From Tunturiibacter gelidiferens (GTDB lineage Bacteria > Acidobacteriota > Terriglobia > Terriglobales > Acidobacteriaceae), in NCBI RefSeq assembly GCF_013410115.1, contig NZ_JACCCV010000001.1, forward strand, positions 868,001 to 932,000: a DNA stretch of 64,000 nt, in the 5' to 3' direction. This document shows, in pieces, positions 8,432 through 17,157 of the stretch (its first letter is position 1; each line of letters opens with the position of its first letter). The notes below the pieces were generated by a model. The model was not told the DNA's origin. It searched no databases and saw only the letters and a program-made list of their open reading frames with translations. A program made the translations under genes and the position numbers.

Positions 8432-9775
8432 TTAGCCCATTAATTGATTTATTTTTCGTCCGTCAGGTATCTGGGCAATAGACCTAGAGATAACTGAATT
8501 TGCTGCGCCGATGCGAGCCATGAGCGCGAGTAGCACCCACATCGGAGGAAAAGTAATATCTGGTCCACTTAAAACTAAGTCGATGAACAATGCTAGGCTA
8601 GCCCATCCTACCCAGTAGGTAGTGCGCGCCGCATTTCGTGTAAGTTGGAACGCCAATATTGCGAAAAGACAAATTCCTATCACGCCGGTATTGCTTGTTA
8701 TAGCGGCGAACAGACTAGATGGTCGATTGCTTCCTAGACCTACACCGAGACCATAGGTTTGAATGGTCAATAGTAGGGAGTATAGGTCGGCTGTAGTTCG
8801 AAAGACGAATGATAAGCTGTCCGATTTATCGACGGTTTGCACGAGCAAGGACTGCCGCAGTGGAGAGACGATTATTGCGGCAAGTGAACCTAAACCAACG
8901 AGTGCCAAAATCGATATCTGTTTGAATGTTGCTTTTTTGATATACCATGGGAATTCATAGAGCTTACTGTTAAGCATCAAGAGAAACGCCACGATTATTA
9001 CTGCTGCAACCGCCGAACTAGATCGCACCATGGCGAGAGCCAGGAAAACAAAAAGCAAAGATGCAAACTTTCGCTCTCGATTGAGCACGCGAGCAAGTAG
9101 GCCTCCAGTAAACATCGCCAGCACGGCGCCAGCAAGGGATGGTTCACTAAACGTGCCCATGACTCGCGAGTCCCAATTTTGTAAATCGATATTCGTGATG
9201 TAGTAACTAGGGTTATTTGCGAAAAAGGAGGACGGAAATGCAACCCCCACCCTCTGGCAGATAAACTGGATGAGTATTATCGTCAACAAGAAATAGAAGG
9301 AAGCCCAGTAAGACGGTAAAAATTTTGCGGGGTCCGCCTTTAGTTTACTGGCAGATAGAACAACGCAACCCTGCACTCCTAGGTATGCAGCCTGTGCTAC
9401 GTTGCCCAGGCCAAACTGAAGCGGTGATTGGCGAAAAAAATCAACTCCGACCTTGGGGTCGTAGACCGGTACGCCACGAAAAATCAACGGAAGGGTGAAA
9501 GCCGATCCCACACCAATTACACAGAAAAGCAAAAGCGGGAGTTTGCCTCGGAATACGGTTGGGGAAACACCACCGAAGGAACGGTCCAAGAAAGTACGCA
9601 GGATGAAACAACATGCGACGAAATAGTACGGCTGTATTCCAAGAGTTCCGATGTTGATGATAGATCCAGCTTGAAATAGCGACGAGAAAATAAGCAACGA
9701 AAAAAGCTTGTCGGACGATCTTACGCCACAATATATGGTGGCAATAAGGAACATGGTACCTAAAGGAGTAAGCAT
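8432..9775 (-). CDS. O-antigen/exopolysaccharide polymerase, Wzy-like
   Basis: A 447-residue integral membrane protein with about 11-12 hydrophobic segments and a large periplasmic loop in the second half (LRQSLLVQTVDKSDSLSFVFRTTADLY). The preceding loop has the long hydrophilic stretch with Trp and Arg (DLQNWDSRVMGTFSEPS) often seen in O-antigen ligase/polymerase families. Wzy proteins join lipid-linked repeat units on the periplasmic face. Sequence conservation is low in this group, so polymerase is preferred over ligase only because Wzx and Wzz are in the same locus. Confidence 0.8.
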   Translation of the reverse strand: MLTPLGTMFLIATIYCGVRSSDKLFSLLIFSSLFQAGSIINIGTLGIQPYYFVACCFILRTFLDRSFGGVSPTVFRGKLPLLLFCVIGVGSAFTLPLIFRGVPVYDPKVGVDFFRQSPLQFGLGNVAQAAYLGVQGCVVLSASKLKADPAKFLPSYWASFYFLLTIILIQFICQRVGVAFPSSFFANNPSYYITNIDLQNWDSRVMGTFSEPSLAGAVLAMFTGGLLARVLNRERKFASLLFVFLALAMVRSSSAVAAVIIVAFLLMLNSKLYEFPWYIKKATFKQISILALVGLGSLAAIIVSPLRQSLLVQTVDKSDSLSFVFRTTADLYSLLLTIQTYGLGVGLGSNRPSSLFAAITSNTGVIGICLFAILAFQLTRNAARTTYWVGWASLALFIDLVLSGPDITFPPMWVLLALMARIGAANSVISRSIAQIPDGRKINQLMG

Positions 9776-9866
9776 TAGACGAGCCAGTCTTTTCGCAGGT
9801 AAAGCAACTCCCGCGCGTCAGATCCAATAGTTTTAACGCCAGTACGTTTCCGAGTCGAGGTTCCGT

Positions 9867-10856
9867 TCATAGTCGAAGGAGGAACTGCAGGTGGTTTAGT
9901 TTGCCAGTTCGTCTGATCCCATGACGGAGCAAGTTGATATTTCGTCGCTGCCACGACTCCTTCGGTAATGTTGTCATCGACACCAATGCTCTTCTGTCTG
10001 CCTCGTCAAGTCTAGTCCCAAATATCTTCAGGAAGGCCTCCGCCTGGAGCGCAGCAGCCGTAAGCCACATTTCCAATTCTGGATCGCTTCGAAGTCTCCG
10101 TAGCCGCTGAATCCAAGACAATCCACCGCCGGCGCCAACCACGTTATGTCTATGCTGGCGATATGTAACAGTTTGGTCGCGTAGGGGTTGCAGCACACCG
10201 AAAGCGGCGGCAATCAGCGCCGACCAATAATCATGCATCATGACGTCGTCGACCGGAACCGGAATCGCTAAGTCGATAAGTGCACGATTGGCTATCATGG
10301 TACATCCGGTGACCAAATTTTGCGCCAGTAAGTTTCTGAAACTGGCTTTTTCGGGCCGGACTCCTGCTCTTCTCCAATGTGATTGGGATAGAATGGTGCC
10401 GTCGCTGGAAGCGATCTTCATGTCGGTATAGATGAGAATGGGAGTGTCTGACCCGCATTGCATTTCCACTTGCATCAACCGCTCCATGCAACGGGCTAGC
10501 TTATCTGATCTCCAGACATCATCCTGGTCGCAGAACGCGATGTAGTCAGCGGTGGAGCGCCGCATGAGGGCGGCAAAGTTGTTGCAGGGGCCCATTCTTT
10601 TGGGATTCCGCTCCCAAAGTAACTTCCCTGGATATTCAGTTGCGTAGCGATCGAGGATATTGAGCGTGTCGTCGATGGAGCCGTCGTCATTTACGAGGAC
10701 TCGAAAATTTGTCCATGTTTGTACGAACAAGGAGTCAAGCTGCTCGGCAAGAAACGTCTCTCCATTATAGGTAGCCAATAAGACGTCGATCCGGGGAGAA
10801 TTCTGGGGACCACGTTTCAAACTTATTGGATCTACTTGACTGCTTTTAGCGCTCAC
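9867..10856 (-). CDS. Glycosyltransferase family 2, rhamnosyltransferase-like
   Basis: A 329-residue GT-A enzyme. The GT2 opening VLLATYNGETFLAEQLDSL is at about residue 25, NDDGSIDDT follows, and AFCDQDDVW supplies the metal/donor-binding acidic residues. The D-Q-D-D-V-W form is typical of the RfbF/RfbG-like rhamnosyl- and galactosyltransferases. The C-terminal third contains MMHDYWSALIAAAFG and a lower-conservation helical tail. It sits first in the leftward glycosyltransferase-polymerase run, divergent from the next glycosyltransferase with about 150 bp between them. Confidence 0.9.
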   Translation of the reverse strand: MSAKSSQVDPISLKRGPQNSPRIDVLLATYNGETFLAEQLDSLFVQTWTNFRVLVNDDGSIDDTLNILDRYATEYPGKLLWERNPKRMGPCNNFAALMRRSTADYIAFCDQDDVWRSDKLARCMERLMQVEMQCGSDTPILIYTDMKIASSDGTILSQSHWRRAGVRPEKASFRNLLAQNLVTGCTMIANRALIDLAIPVPVDDVMMHDYWSALIAAAFGVLQPLRDQTVTYRQHRHNVVGAGGGLSWIQRLRRLRSDPELEMWLTAAALQAEAFLKIFGTRLDEADRRALVSMTTLPKESWQRRNINLLRHGIRRTGKLNHLQFLLRL

Positions 10857-11009
10857 CTTCTTAATCCTCGTCCAGTGTTGCTGCCAAAGTGTTTCTTGTC
10901 TGCCATGTGGTTTAAGTCTAATTTACGAAATAGGCCGTGGGCCGACGACCGTCCTAAGAGATCCGCGAATGCAATATTTGTGTGACTTCTGTCGGCTCTT
11001 CAAAAGACC

Positions 11010-11978
11010 ATGGAATGCATTATAGTGCACACTCGCGGCCAGCTAGAATCAGCACCCGTAGTTGCAGACTCTTGCAAGTTGTTGAAAACCTTCGCCATTT
11101 TGATTGGGATATATAATAGCCATGTGCTTCCGATTCAAGTTCAATGTGTGATTGTCTTATATAAAAACACACCGGCAGAATCGAAAACGATCCAATCCAT
11201 TGTGAATTGTTGCAAGCGGCGGAGCGATCTTGCCGAACAACTTTCGATCTTAATTTACGACAATTCTCCTTACCCACAACAAACGTCTCCAACGAACTTG
11301 CCTTTCTTGGCTACAGAATATCGCCACGACGGTCAGAACGGAGGCCTTGTGGCCGCCTACAATTACGCGTTGCGTAGAGCTCAACAACGCAAAATCAGTT
11401 GGTTGATTGTTTTGGACCAAGACACCGTGGTAGAGGATTGTTTTTTCCCGGCTCTGCTAAAGGAACTTGTCGCATTGTCAACACCCAATGTTTGCGCCGT
11501 GGTGCCGAAGTTAACGCGCGATGGCGTGATGTTATCTCCTCAAGTGGTCGGAAAATTCTGGAACAAATCAATTCCATTTGAATTCTCAGGGATATCTGAT
11601 AAGCATTTGACGGCACTTAACTCCGCTGCCTGTCTGCGAATCGACGCTCTAGTTAAGATCGGAGGTTTTCCTCTAGAATATCGGTTGGACTATTTGGACC
11701 ACGTCATATTTCATCGCTTGCAGTCAGCCGGTGGCCGAATAGTTGTGTTGGACGTCACCATCCAACACTGTCTCTCGTCTATGAATTTAGAGGCAGAGAT
11801 GAGCATCGAGCGTTACGTGAGTATGCTTTCTGCGGAGTGGAGTTTTGTCAAGGAAACTGAGTGGGGAGGCGGCACACTCGTTCACCGACTTAGGCTGTGG
11901 AAGCGGGCAGTCGTCCTCTTCGTAAAAGTTCGCAATCGGCGCTATGCGCTTCAAACACTGAAATACAGCCTCAGATAA
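11010..11978 (+). CDS. Glycosyltransferase family 2
   Basis: Up to 322 residues. The GT-A fold begins at CVIVLYKNTP, about 48 codons after the first ATG. NDS-like YDNSPY, GGLVAAYNYALRRA and IVLDQDTVVED (acidic donor-binding motif) follow, then SAACLRIDALVKIGGF. This order matches the rhamnosyltransferase/WbbL-like GT2 group. The true start is uncertain: an in-frame GTG at 11124 would begin just before the fold, and the first 38 codons look unlike the rest. It is transcribed away from the 9867-10856 gene. Confidence 0.88.
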   Translation: MECIIVHTRGQLESAPVVADSCKLLKTFAILIGIYNSHVLPIQVQCVIVLYKNTPAESKTIQSIVNCCKRRSDLAEQLSILIYDNSPYPQQTSPTNLPFLATEYRHDGQNGGLVAAYNYALRRAQQRKISWLIVLDQDTVVEDCFFPALLKELVALSTPNVCAVVPKLTRDGVMLSPQVVGKFWNKSIPFEFSGISDKHLTALNSAACLRIDALVKIGGFPLEYRLDYLDHVIFHRLQSAGGRIVVLDVTIQHCLSSMNLEAEMSIERYVSMLSAEWSFVKETEWGGGTLVHRLRLWKRAVVLFVKVRNRRYALQTLKYSLR

Positions 11979-12167
11979 GCTCATGTTCTTGTGAGATCTG
12001 CGGAGTACTTGTGACCATTAATTTCGTTACGCACGTGAGGTTCGTTCGTGAACGATTGATAGCTCAGCACAAAACAAGACGCTTTACCAGAGGAGCGACT
12101 GCCGAGCCGTCTCATACTATGCAAGCGCCTAGTTTTTCGTGGCTCCAAAAACGTATGGAGTTCAGCG

Positions 12168-12173
12168 TATAAT
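12168..12173 (+). promoter_or_regulatory. Possible -10 element for glycosyltransferase gene
   Basis: A perfect TATAAT lies about 55 bp before the TTG start at 12229, in an otherwise geneless 250-bp gap. The -35 position has no good TTGACA match, so this is a weak prediction based on the -10 hexamer and its position alone. Confidence 0.3.
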
Positions 12174-12228
12174 TGAGGCAATTCTATGGAGAGCAAATCC
12201 TCCTATTAAGAGAGCCTAGGATTCACGC

Positions 12229-13191
12229 TTGGAACCCTTTGCTAAAGCACATGATTACCCAATTGGCGTAGTCATTCCTACGTATAACCGTATCGATACA
12301 CTTCTGATTTGCCTCAAGCATCTTGAGGTGCAAACGTGGAAAGACTTCGAAGTCATCGTCGTTGATGATGGCTCGATGGATTCGACCGCCCAAGTGATGA
12401 AGGAGTATCAAGCTCATGCGCCGTTTCCGTTTCGTTTTCTAACCCAACCCAACGGTGGTCCGGCCCGTGCCCGCAACCGAGCGATACGAGAACTTAATGC
12501 GACGGCCTGCCTTCTTCTTGGAGACGACATTTTTGCGTCGCCCGATCTTGTGCGTCTGCATTGTGAGCACCACCGTTCCCATCCGGAGACAAATGCTGCC
12601 GCTGTCGGCTTAACGCGCTGGAGCGCAGAGGGCCAGACTGTTACTCCGTTCATGCGATGGCTTGACCGCGATGGTGCGCAGTTCGCATACGGAGATCTGT
12701 TGCGTGGAGTGTCCCCTTCGTGGGAACATTTTTATACAAGCAATTTGTCGTTGAAGGCTGATCAACTGCGGCGCCATCCGTTTGACGAGCGGTTTCGATG
12801 GGCAGCCATGGAGGATATCGAGTTGGGATATCGCCTCGCGATAGAGAAAGAGCTTGTAATGTCGTTTCTGCCCGATGCTGTTGCCGAACACCTTCATCCG
12901 ACCAGCTTTCGTCAAGCATGTCGCCGCATGGTTGGGCTAGGGGCAAGTGCCCATTTATTGGGTGAGATATGGCCAGAACATCGAATAAAGTCAGTCAGTC
13001 CTATTAAACTGAAGCTTCGATCCCTGTTGCAGCAAGCATGGGTGCTAGCACGACTTACCGACGCAGCAGATTTATTGACTCATATCTGTGTTCCCAATCC
13101 ATTGATGGAAAGGGTTCTCTCGTTGCATAGCACTCTGGGCTATCAGCAGGCTGCGCAACGTGCCAACTCTTCTTCACTGCCAACTCCTTAG
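12229..13191 (+). CDS. Glycosyltransferase family 2
   Basis: A 320-residue enzyme starting at TTG 12229; no in-frame ATG lies before the fold, and the GT2 N-terminus GVVIPTYNRIDTLLICLKHL begins at residue 13. VVDDGSMDST and LLLGDDIFASPDLV supply the donor- and metal-binding residues, and MEDIELGYRLA is the ED/xxxED region near the acceptor site. The C-terminus has a helical tail of the kind that follows GT2 cores in exopolysaccharide loci. Its last codons overlap the end of the convergent flippase gene by four bases. Confidence 0.9.
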   Translation: MEPFAKAHDYPIGVVIPTYNRIDTLLICLKHLEVQTWKDFEVIVVDDGSMDSTAQVMKEYQAHAPFPFRFLTQPNGGPARARNRAIRELNATACLLLGDDIFASPDLVRLHCEHHRSHPETNAAAVGLTRWSAEGQTVTPFMRWLDRDGAQFAYGDLLRGVSPSWEHFYTSNLSLKADQLRRHPFDERFRWAAMEDIELGYRLAIEKELVMSFLPDAVAEHLHPTSFRQACRRMVGLGASAHLLGEIWPEHRIKSVSPIKLKLRSLLQQAWVLARLTDAADLLTHICVPNPLMERVLSLHSTLGYQQAAQRANSSSLPTP

Positions 13192-14477
13192 ACGCTCGAC
13201 ACAGCCTGACGAGGTTGCGCTCCAGAGAATCCATAGGCCATGACATAGATGTGCGTAAGCAAAGGACCAAATGCAGAGAGCAGCGAGAAGAAGACCGCAT
13301 CGTGTGTTGTCCGTACTCCATGTATCACGATGAAGAGAATCTGGCCCGAGAGCGTCAAGGTTATTTCAAGGATGGTTCCGCTCCAGAACACCCACTTTCT
13401 GGCGCGATTCATGATCCAGATCAAGATTGAAAGGTAATTTATTGATCCAGTGAGCATCGCCCATCCCACAACATCGCGCAGGCCTTCATACTTCGAACCG
13501 AGCAGCCATAACACGGGACCAGGCGCTGCGAAGGCCAGCACCACAATCGGCGTACATGCAAGCAGTGCAATTAGGATCAGAGTGATGTAGCGGGAGAGTA
13601 CCTTATCAGCCGGTAGCCTCGCCATCGCGGGTTCTACCACGACCGTGTTGAAGATTGTAAGAATGCTGAATATTTGACTGAGCCGACCCAACGCTGATAT
13701 TTGGGCGATGCTGACGCTTTGGCCGAAAATCCCGATCAGAAATACCGAACTCTGTAACTGGAAAGCTGCGAAGACGAGAGCCGGGATCGCTGGCAGAACG
13801 TATCGCATTACTTCACGATCGATCTTTGGGTCATCTTTCTCTGGCCACTCGACATGCGCGTGCGATACCCTCTGCAGTATCTCGCCATTGAGCGTAATGT
13901 TGAAGGCGGTTGCGATAGCAGCTGTCCACCCATTTAGTGCTCCAGCGATACGCATTATCCAAAATACGGCGAGACGCCCTATAGCAGAAAGTGTCTGCGG
14001 GACATAAAAGTCTTTGAGGCGTCCGTACAGGAAGAGTGGCGCCGAGTAATAGGACACCTTGCCGCCCGAATATACGGACAACAATACTGAACCCATCAAT
14101 AGAACTTCCGAGACCCACGGCCATCTATGCCTGCGCATGATGGCAAAGAAGGCAATCATGGCGATGGGCGAAAGTATCCAGAAGGTGCGGTCACGCAGGT
14201 GCTTTGCCGCGCGAACATATTTGCCGACCAATACCTTGTCACCGCTTCGAGCACCCACTAGGGGAATGATCGTGCTGGTAAAGCCGAGATCCATCAGCAG
14301 GCCAACCGTCTGTTGAAATCCGGCGGCAAGACCGAACTGGGCATAAGCTTCGGTGCTCATAGTGCGAACGAGGTAAAGCCCCGCCAAAATGTTCACTCCT
14401 TGTAGAAGTCCTTGCCCCAAGAAGAAGGTAGTCAAGAGTTTTGAAATTCGATGTCCGCTCTTCCATACGCTGTTCAT
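13188..14477 (-). CDS. Polysaccharide flippase, Wzx-like
   Basis: A 429-residue membrane protein with about 12 predicted transmembrane segments, in the MATE/PST (Polysacc_synt) style: LLTTFFLGQGLLQGVNILAGLYLVRTM at the N-terminus, then a TSTIIPLVGAR turn. Wzx proteins move undecaprenyl-linked repeat units across the inner membrane. Two observations support the assignment: its topology, and its place in a cluster with Wzy-like, Wzz-like and several GT2 genes. The ATG at 14477 overlaps the stop of a doubtful upstream frame (ATGA), which may mean lost translational coupling. Confidence 0.85.
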   Translation of the reverse strand: MNSVWKSGHRISKLLTTFFLGQGLLQGVNILAGLYLVRTMSTEAYAQFGLAAGFQQTVGLLMDLGFTSTIIPLVGARSGDKVLVGKYVRAAKHLRDRTFWILSPIAMIAFFAIMRRHRWPWVSEVLLMGSVLLSVYSGGKVSYYSAPLFLYGRLKDFYVPQTLSAIGRLAVFWIMRIAGALNGWTAAIATAFNITLNGEILQRVSHAHVEWPEKDDPKIDREVMRYVLPAIPALVFAAFQLQSSVFLIGIFGQSVSIAQISALGRLSQIFSILTIFNTVVVEPAMARLPADKVLSRYITLILIALLACTPIVVLAFAAPGPVLWLLGSKYEGLRDVVGWAMLTGSINYLSILIWIMNRARKWVFWSGTILEITLTLSGQILFIVIHGVRTTHDAVFFSLLSAFGPLLTHIYVMAYGFSGAQPRQAVSSV

Positions 14478-15406
14478 AGGATCGGATTGTTCGGACGAGG
14501 ATTGGAACTTCCCTGTTTTCTAGGACAGATAACGGCTGACAAGACGCAATCTCGTCCGGCCAATAGCAATTGGTCGCGGCTCGTGGTCTGTCGGCAAGCT
14601 GACGGGATGGCCTTGGCGGGTGATGTGCAAGCCGGAGTCGATGGCTGTCGCTTGCAACCCTGCATAATTTTCAACGCGTGGAATTGGTACTTATCGAGGC
14701 TGTCGTCAGTGAAGATGGAACCATCGAAATTGTGAAGGATGGCGGCTTTGTCGATCACATAATTAGAGGTTCTACGATTGGCACCGATTGGCTGGGGATG
14801 GGGGAGATTCAATAAGTTGTACACGGAGCTAAAAAAAACGGGTTTCGGGCGATCTGGAGCGAAGTGCCGGTGACTGATAAAGGTGAAGTTCGGCAAGAAC
14901 GGTAGTCCTATTCGACGGGGTGAGGTCGGATTCATCGCGCCAATTACGTAGAGTCTATCTCAGACACCCTTCTGATTACCAAGCCCGATACCAAATCGCT
15001 CTTCTGTATGGTGGAAAGGAAGATGCCTTGTCTCCATTCGCTGGAGAGATATATCAAAGGATTGAAATCGTATCAGCCGCTTGTCTATCTCCCTGACGCA
15101 GGGGTAGATAGTTGAATCGAAGATTGCCCGGTTTCTCTTGCGCTAGACGATTCTGGTTTTCAAGAGGCACTCGCTGAATAGGCGTTATTTTCGAGCAATT
15201 TGAGCACCACAGCTTGCTGGAGAGCTGAACCAGTTTGAAAATTGGATCAGAGCGTTTGGCATTGAAAGTCGTCGACGCAAAGCTTCCGGCCCTTCCGAAT
15301 AACGAACTTCAATCTCTAGAGATCGGTCTTGACGGAGTAGCGAAACGCACCTCCAGTAATGCGACCAGAGCGAGCAATGTGCCTTTGGCGTACGTCTCAG
15401 GACATT
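14478..15406. other. Gene-poor, apparently degenerate region
   Basis: Nearly 930 bp lies between the flippase start and the tRNA. One leftward frame (14474-14935, 153 codons) ends in an ATGA overlap with the flippase start, and its middle (VIDKAAILHNFDGSIFTDD) is protein-like. A second frame in the same strand becomes protein-like after about 14670, which suggests a frameshifted relic. I recognise no family. From 14940 to 15406 I see nothing interpretable. The region abuts the 3' side of the tRNA. Confidence 0.4.
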
Positions 15407-15483
15407 TGGTGGGCCCACCAGGACTTGAACCTGGAACCAACGAATTATGAGTTCGCTGCTCTAACCAATTGAGCTATAGGCCC
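15407..15483 (-). tRNA. tRNA with anticodon CAU (Ile2 or elongator Met)
   Basis: A full cloverleaf reads leftward from 15483. The acceptor stem GGGCCTA pairs with TGGGCCC (one G-U). The D arm is AGCTCAATTGGTTAGAGC, the anticodon loop CTCATAA lies in a GCGAA/TTCGT stem, and the T arm contains GGTTCAAGTCC. CCA is encoded at the 3' end (15409-15407). CAU could be elongator methionine or isoleucine-2, whose C34 is modified to lysidine. The GGRCCTW-type acceptor and the stem resemble Ile2, but I cannot settle it by eye. Confidence 0.92.
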
Positions 15484-15897
15484 TTATGCAACCGGCGCAT
15501 TGAATTGACTTTCCTATTTCTTCGATTCTACCGCAGGCTACGCAACGACTTGATGAGTTGAGCGAATTCCCGGCTTGCATGAGATCTACAGCGGAATTGA
15601 AAGACAGCCCCGCCAGTCTGGAACCGTTACCTCCACTAGATATCTTCTTGCGTTTAGTACTCTCCGATGCTGTGAAGGTACGAAATACTTCCGTTTGCCG
15701 TGCAATGTTCTGCGCATTGAAAGGCTGAAGGCACGTCATTGGCCTGTTTTTTTGGGTTTTTATTTGGCATGGCAAGTGCTTACTGAGGAGATAACTACTA
15801 GTCACAAGAGTTTTGGTACCCCTGGTTGCGGCGCAATTTCCCCGATCCGACTGCGATTGCAGAATCGCCAAGTGAATTCTCTGGAGGAATACAGCAA
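15484..15897. other. Intergenic region carrying the PEP-CTERM gene promoter
   Basis: About 410 bp between the tRNA 5' end and the PEP-CTERM gene. It has no convincing gene. The right part holds a T-rich stretch at about 15747-15762, immediately followed by the sigma-54-like element at 15765-15780, and then a leader of roughly 105 bases with GGAGGA before the ATG. Confidence 0.6.
15765..15780 (+). promoter_or_regulatory. Sigma-54 (RpoN)-like -24/-12 promoter
   Basis: TGGCATGGCAAGTGCT places GG at 15766-15767 and GC at 15778-15779 with exactly ten bases between, the spacing RpoN promoters require. The match to TGGCAC-N5-TTGC is good, with a T for C in the -24 box and G for T in the -12 box. 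Transcription would begin near 15791, about 107 bp before the PEP-CTERM gene. PEP-CTERM genes in other bacteria are known to depend on RpoN with the PrsK/PrsR two-component system, which makes the match more credible. No RpoN activator is in the window. Confidence 0.5.
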
Positions 15898-16530
15898 ATG
15901 AAACATCTTCTTCGCATCTTTTTTGTCCTGGCTCTGCTTTGCGGCGGCTCCAGTTCCAGCATCGCTCGTGCGAGCGGTATCGACTTTCGTATGACGGTTC
16001 TCGACCCGCCCAACAGTTGTACGCCGGACGACACCGCATGCTTCATCTTCAATGCGGGAGTTCCCTTCAACGTTTCATTGTCACAGTCCGTCTGCGATCA
16101 ATTCGGGTTGGGAAATGGCGTTACGCCTGGGACCTACGGTTGCTTCCTGGCCAATAACGCAACACCGGGTACGATCGACAGTCTCGAGCTCAGCTTCCTA
16201 GGCGCACCACTTGGCAATCAACCGGCCAGTTGCGACTCAGGCGGCCAAAACGGTACGCCCAGCGCTCTCAATGTTGTAAGTTGTACTGAGACCAACGGAC
16301 TGTACGATCTGTCCTTCGCCGGTGGAACAGGGATAGCTCCCGGAAGCGATCTTATTGTTTTTGAAGAAGGCGCCGATCCTACCCTATTCCAGGGAGGGAG
16401 TGGAGTGGTTGGTATTACGCCTGAGCCGGACTCGTTGATGCTGTTCTCGACGGGCGTTATGATGGCTGGCTTGTATATGTCTCGTCGGATCTGGACGACT
16501 GTCAAAGGGTCAGCTGCCGGTAATCGCTAA
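15898..16530 (+). CDS. PEP-CTERM sorting-domain secreted protein
   Basis: A 210-residue exported protein. A signal peptide (KHLLRIFFVLALLCGG, then ARAS) opens it. The body is rich in Asn, Gly, Thr and Cys (about six Cys, possibly disulfides). The C-terminus reads TPEPDSLMLFSTGVMMAGLY followed by MSRRIW: Pro-Glu-Pro, a membrane segment and a basic tail, the PEP-CTERM signal cleaved by exosortase. Such proteins usually go with exopolysaccharide loci and floc formation, and this one lies between the two halves of such a locus. No exosortase is in the window. GGAGGA at 15883-15888 sets the ATG at 15898; the frame is open earlier but has no SD site. Confidence 0.88.
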   Translation: MKHLLRIFFVLALLCGGSSSSIARASGIDFRMTVLDPPNSCTPDDTACFIFNAGVPFNVSLSQSVCDQFGLGNGVTPGTYGCFLANNATPGTIDSLELSFLGAPLGNQPASCDSGGQNGTPSALNVVSCTETNGLYDLSFAGGTGIAPGSDLIVFEEGADPTLFQGGSGVVGITPEPDSLMLFSTGVMMAGLYMSRRIWTTVKGSAAGNR

Positions 16531-16589
16531 AGGCTGTTTCTCTGTGGGAGTGTGGTTTCCGCCCCGCTGTTCAGAAGGTGCGAAGTAGC

Positions 16590-16623
16590 AATTTAGCCCA
16601 GGCTGTTTGGCCTGGGCTAAATT
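16590..16623 (+). terminator. Strong rho-independent-type hairpin
   Basis: AATTTAGCCCAGGC and GCCTGGGCTAAATT form a perfect 14-bp stem around the six-base loop TGTTTG, about 60 bp after the PEP-CTERM stop. The A/T base of the stem gives a short U-run on either strand, so it could work in both directions. Confidence 0.75.
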
Positions 16624-17092
16624 TGCTAACGGGACCGTCAGGGATTCTGGTTGACGTACTTTGAAACCAACAGCCTCCGCGGACAAGACTTTTTGTGCTC
16701 TCGACCGGTCCGAGCAAATCTGGGTGGTCTGCAACTGATGGAGCCGGAAGGAACCGTCAATCTTGTGGAAAAGGTTAACCGGGGATGGGAGTTCCGTAAG
16801 GTCGGCGAAGTCCCATGATGTCAGAAACATGACGTTGACAGGCAAGTGTTGGTTTGCGTAACCTGCGAATCAAGCCGCCAGCTGTCTTGATACATCCTTT
16901 CTTCTGCTCTGCTTGGCGTTGGGATGAAAGAAGTCCTTTTGTTGTCGACGCGAATCCATTAAGTCTCTGGCGTTTTGGCGTGGGCTATTTCGGTTGACTA
17001 TAGGTTGTTGGGCATCGAGCGGTGATTGGTGCCCAGACTGATGAGGCAAATGGGAAGACGAAGCTTATGGCTTCAAGTACTTTCCAGTTCAC

Positions 17093-17104
17093 TTGTTGCA
17101 ACAA
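17093..17104. promoter_or_regulatory. Perfect 12-bp palindrome upstream of the phosphatase gene
   Basis: TTGTTGCAACAA is a perfect palindrome about 54 bp before the ATG at 17158. It could be an operator for a dimeric regulator. Twelve-base palindromes also arise by chance in 64 kb, so the evidence is position plus symmetry only. Confidence 0.3.
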
Positions 17105-17157
17105 ATGACAGATCACCGGCTGGGGAAGTTGATCAATAGATTTTGAGAGTTGCATCT

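Larger units (their letters stand above)
16531..17157. other. Intergenic region with terminator and an undecided short frame
   Basis: The left part holds the strong terminator hairpin described separately. From about 16628 to 16818 the plus strand has an open frame of about 60 codons ending VEKVNRGWEFRKVGEVP before TGA, without an early start codon. It could be a gene relic. The right part carries a 12-bp palindrome at 17093-17104. I see no other gene. Confidence 0.4.

Noticed and set aside
16510-16845. 111-codon frame on the minus strand over the terminator
   Set aside because: It runs through the 14-bp hairpin and has no domain.
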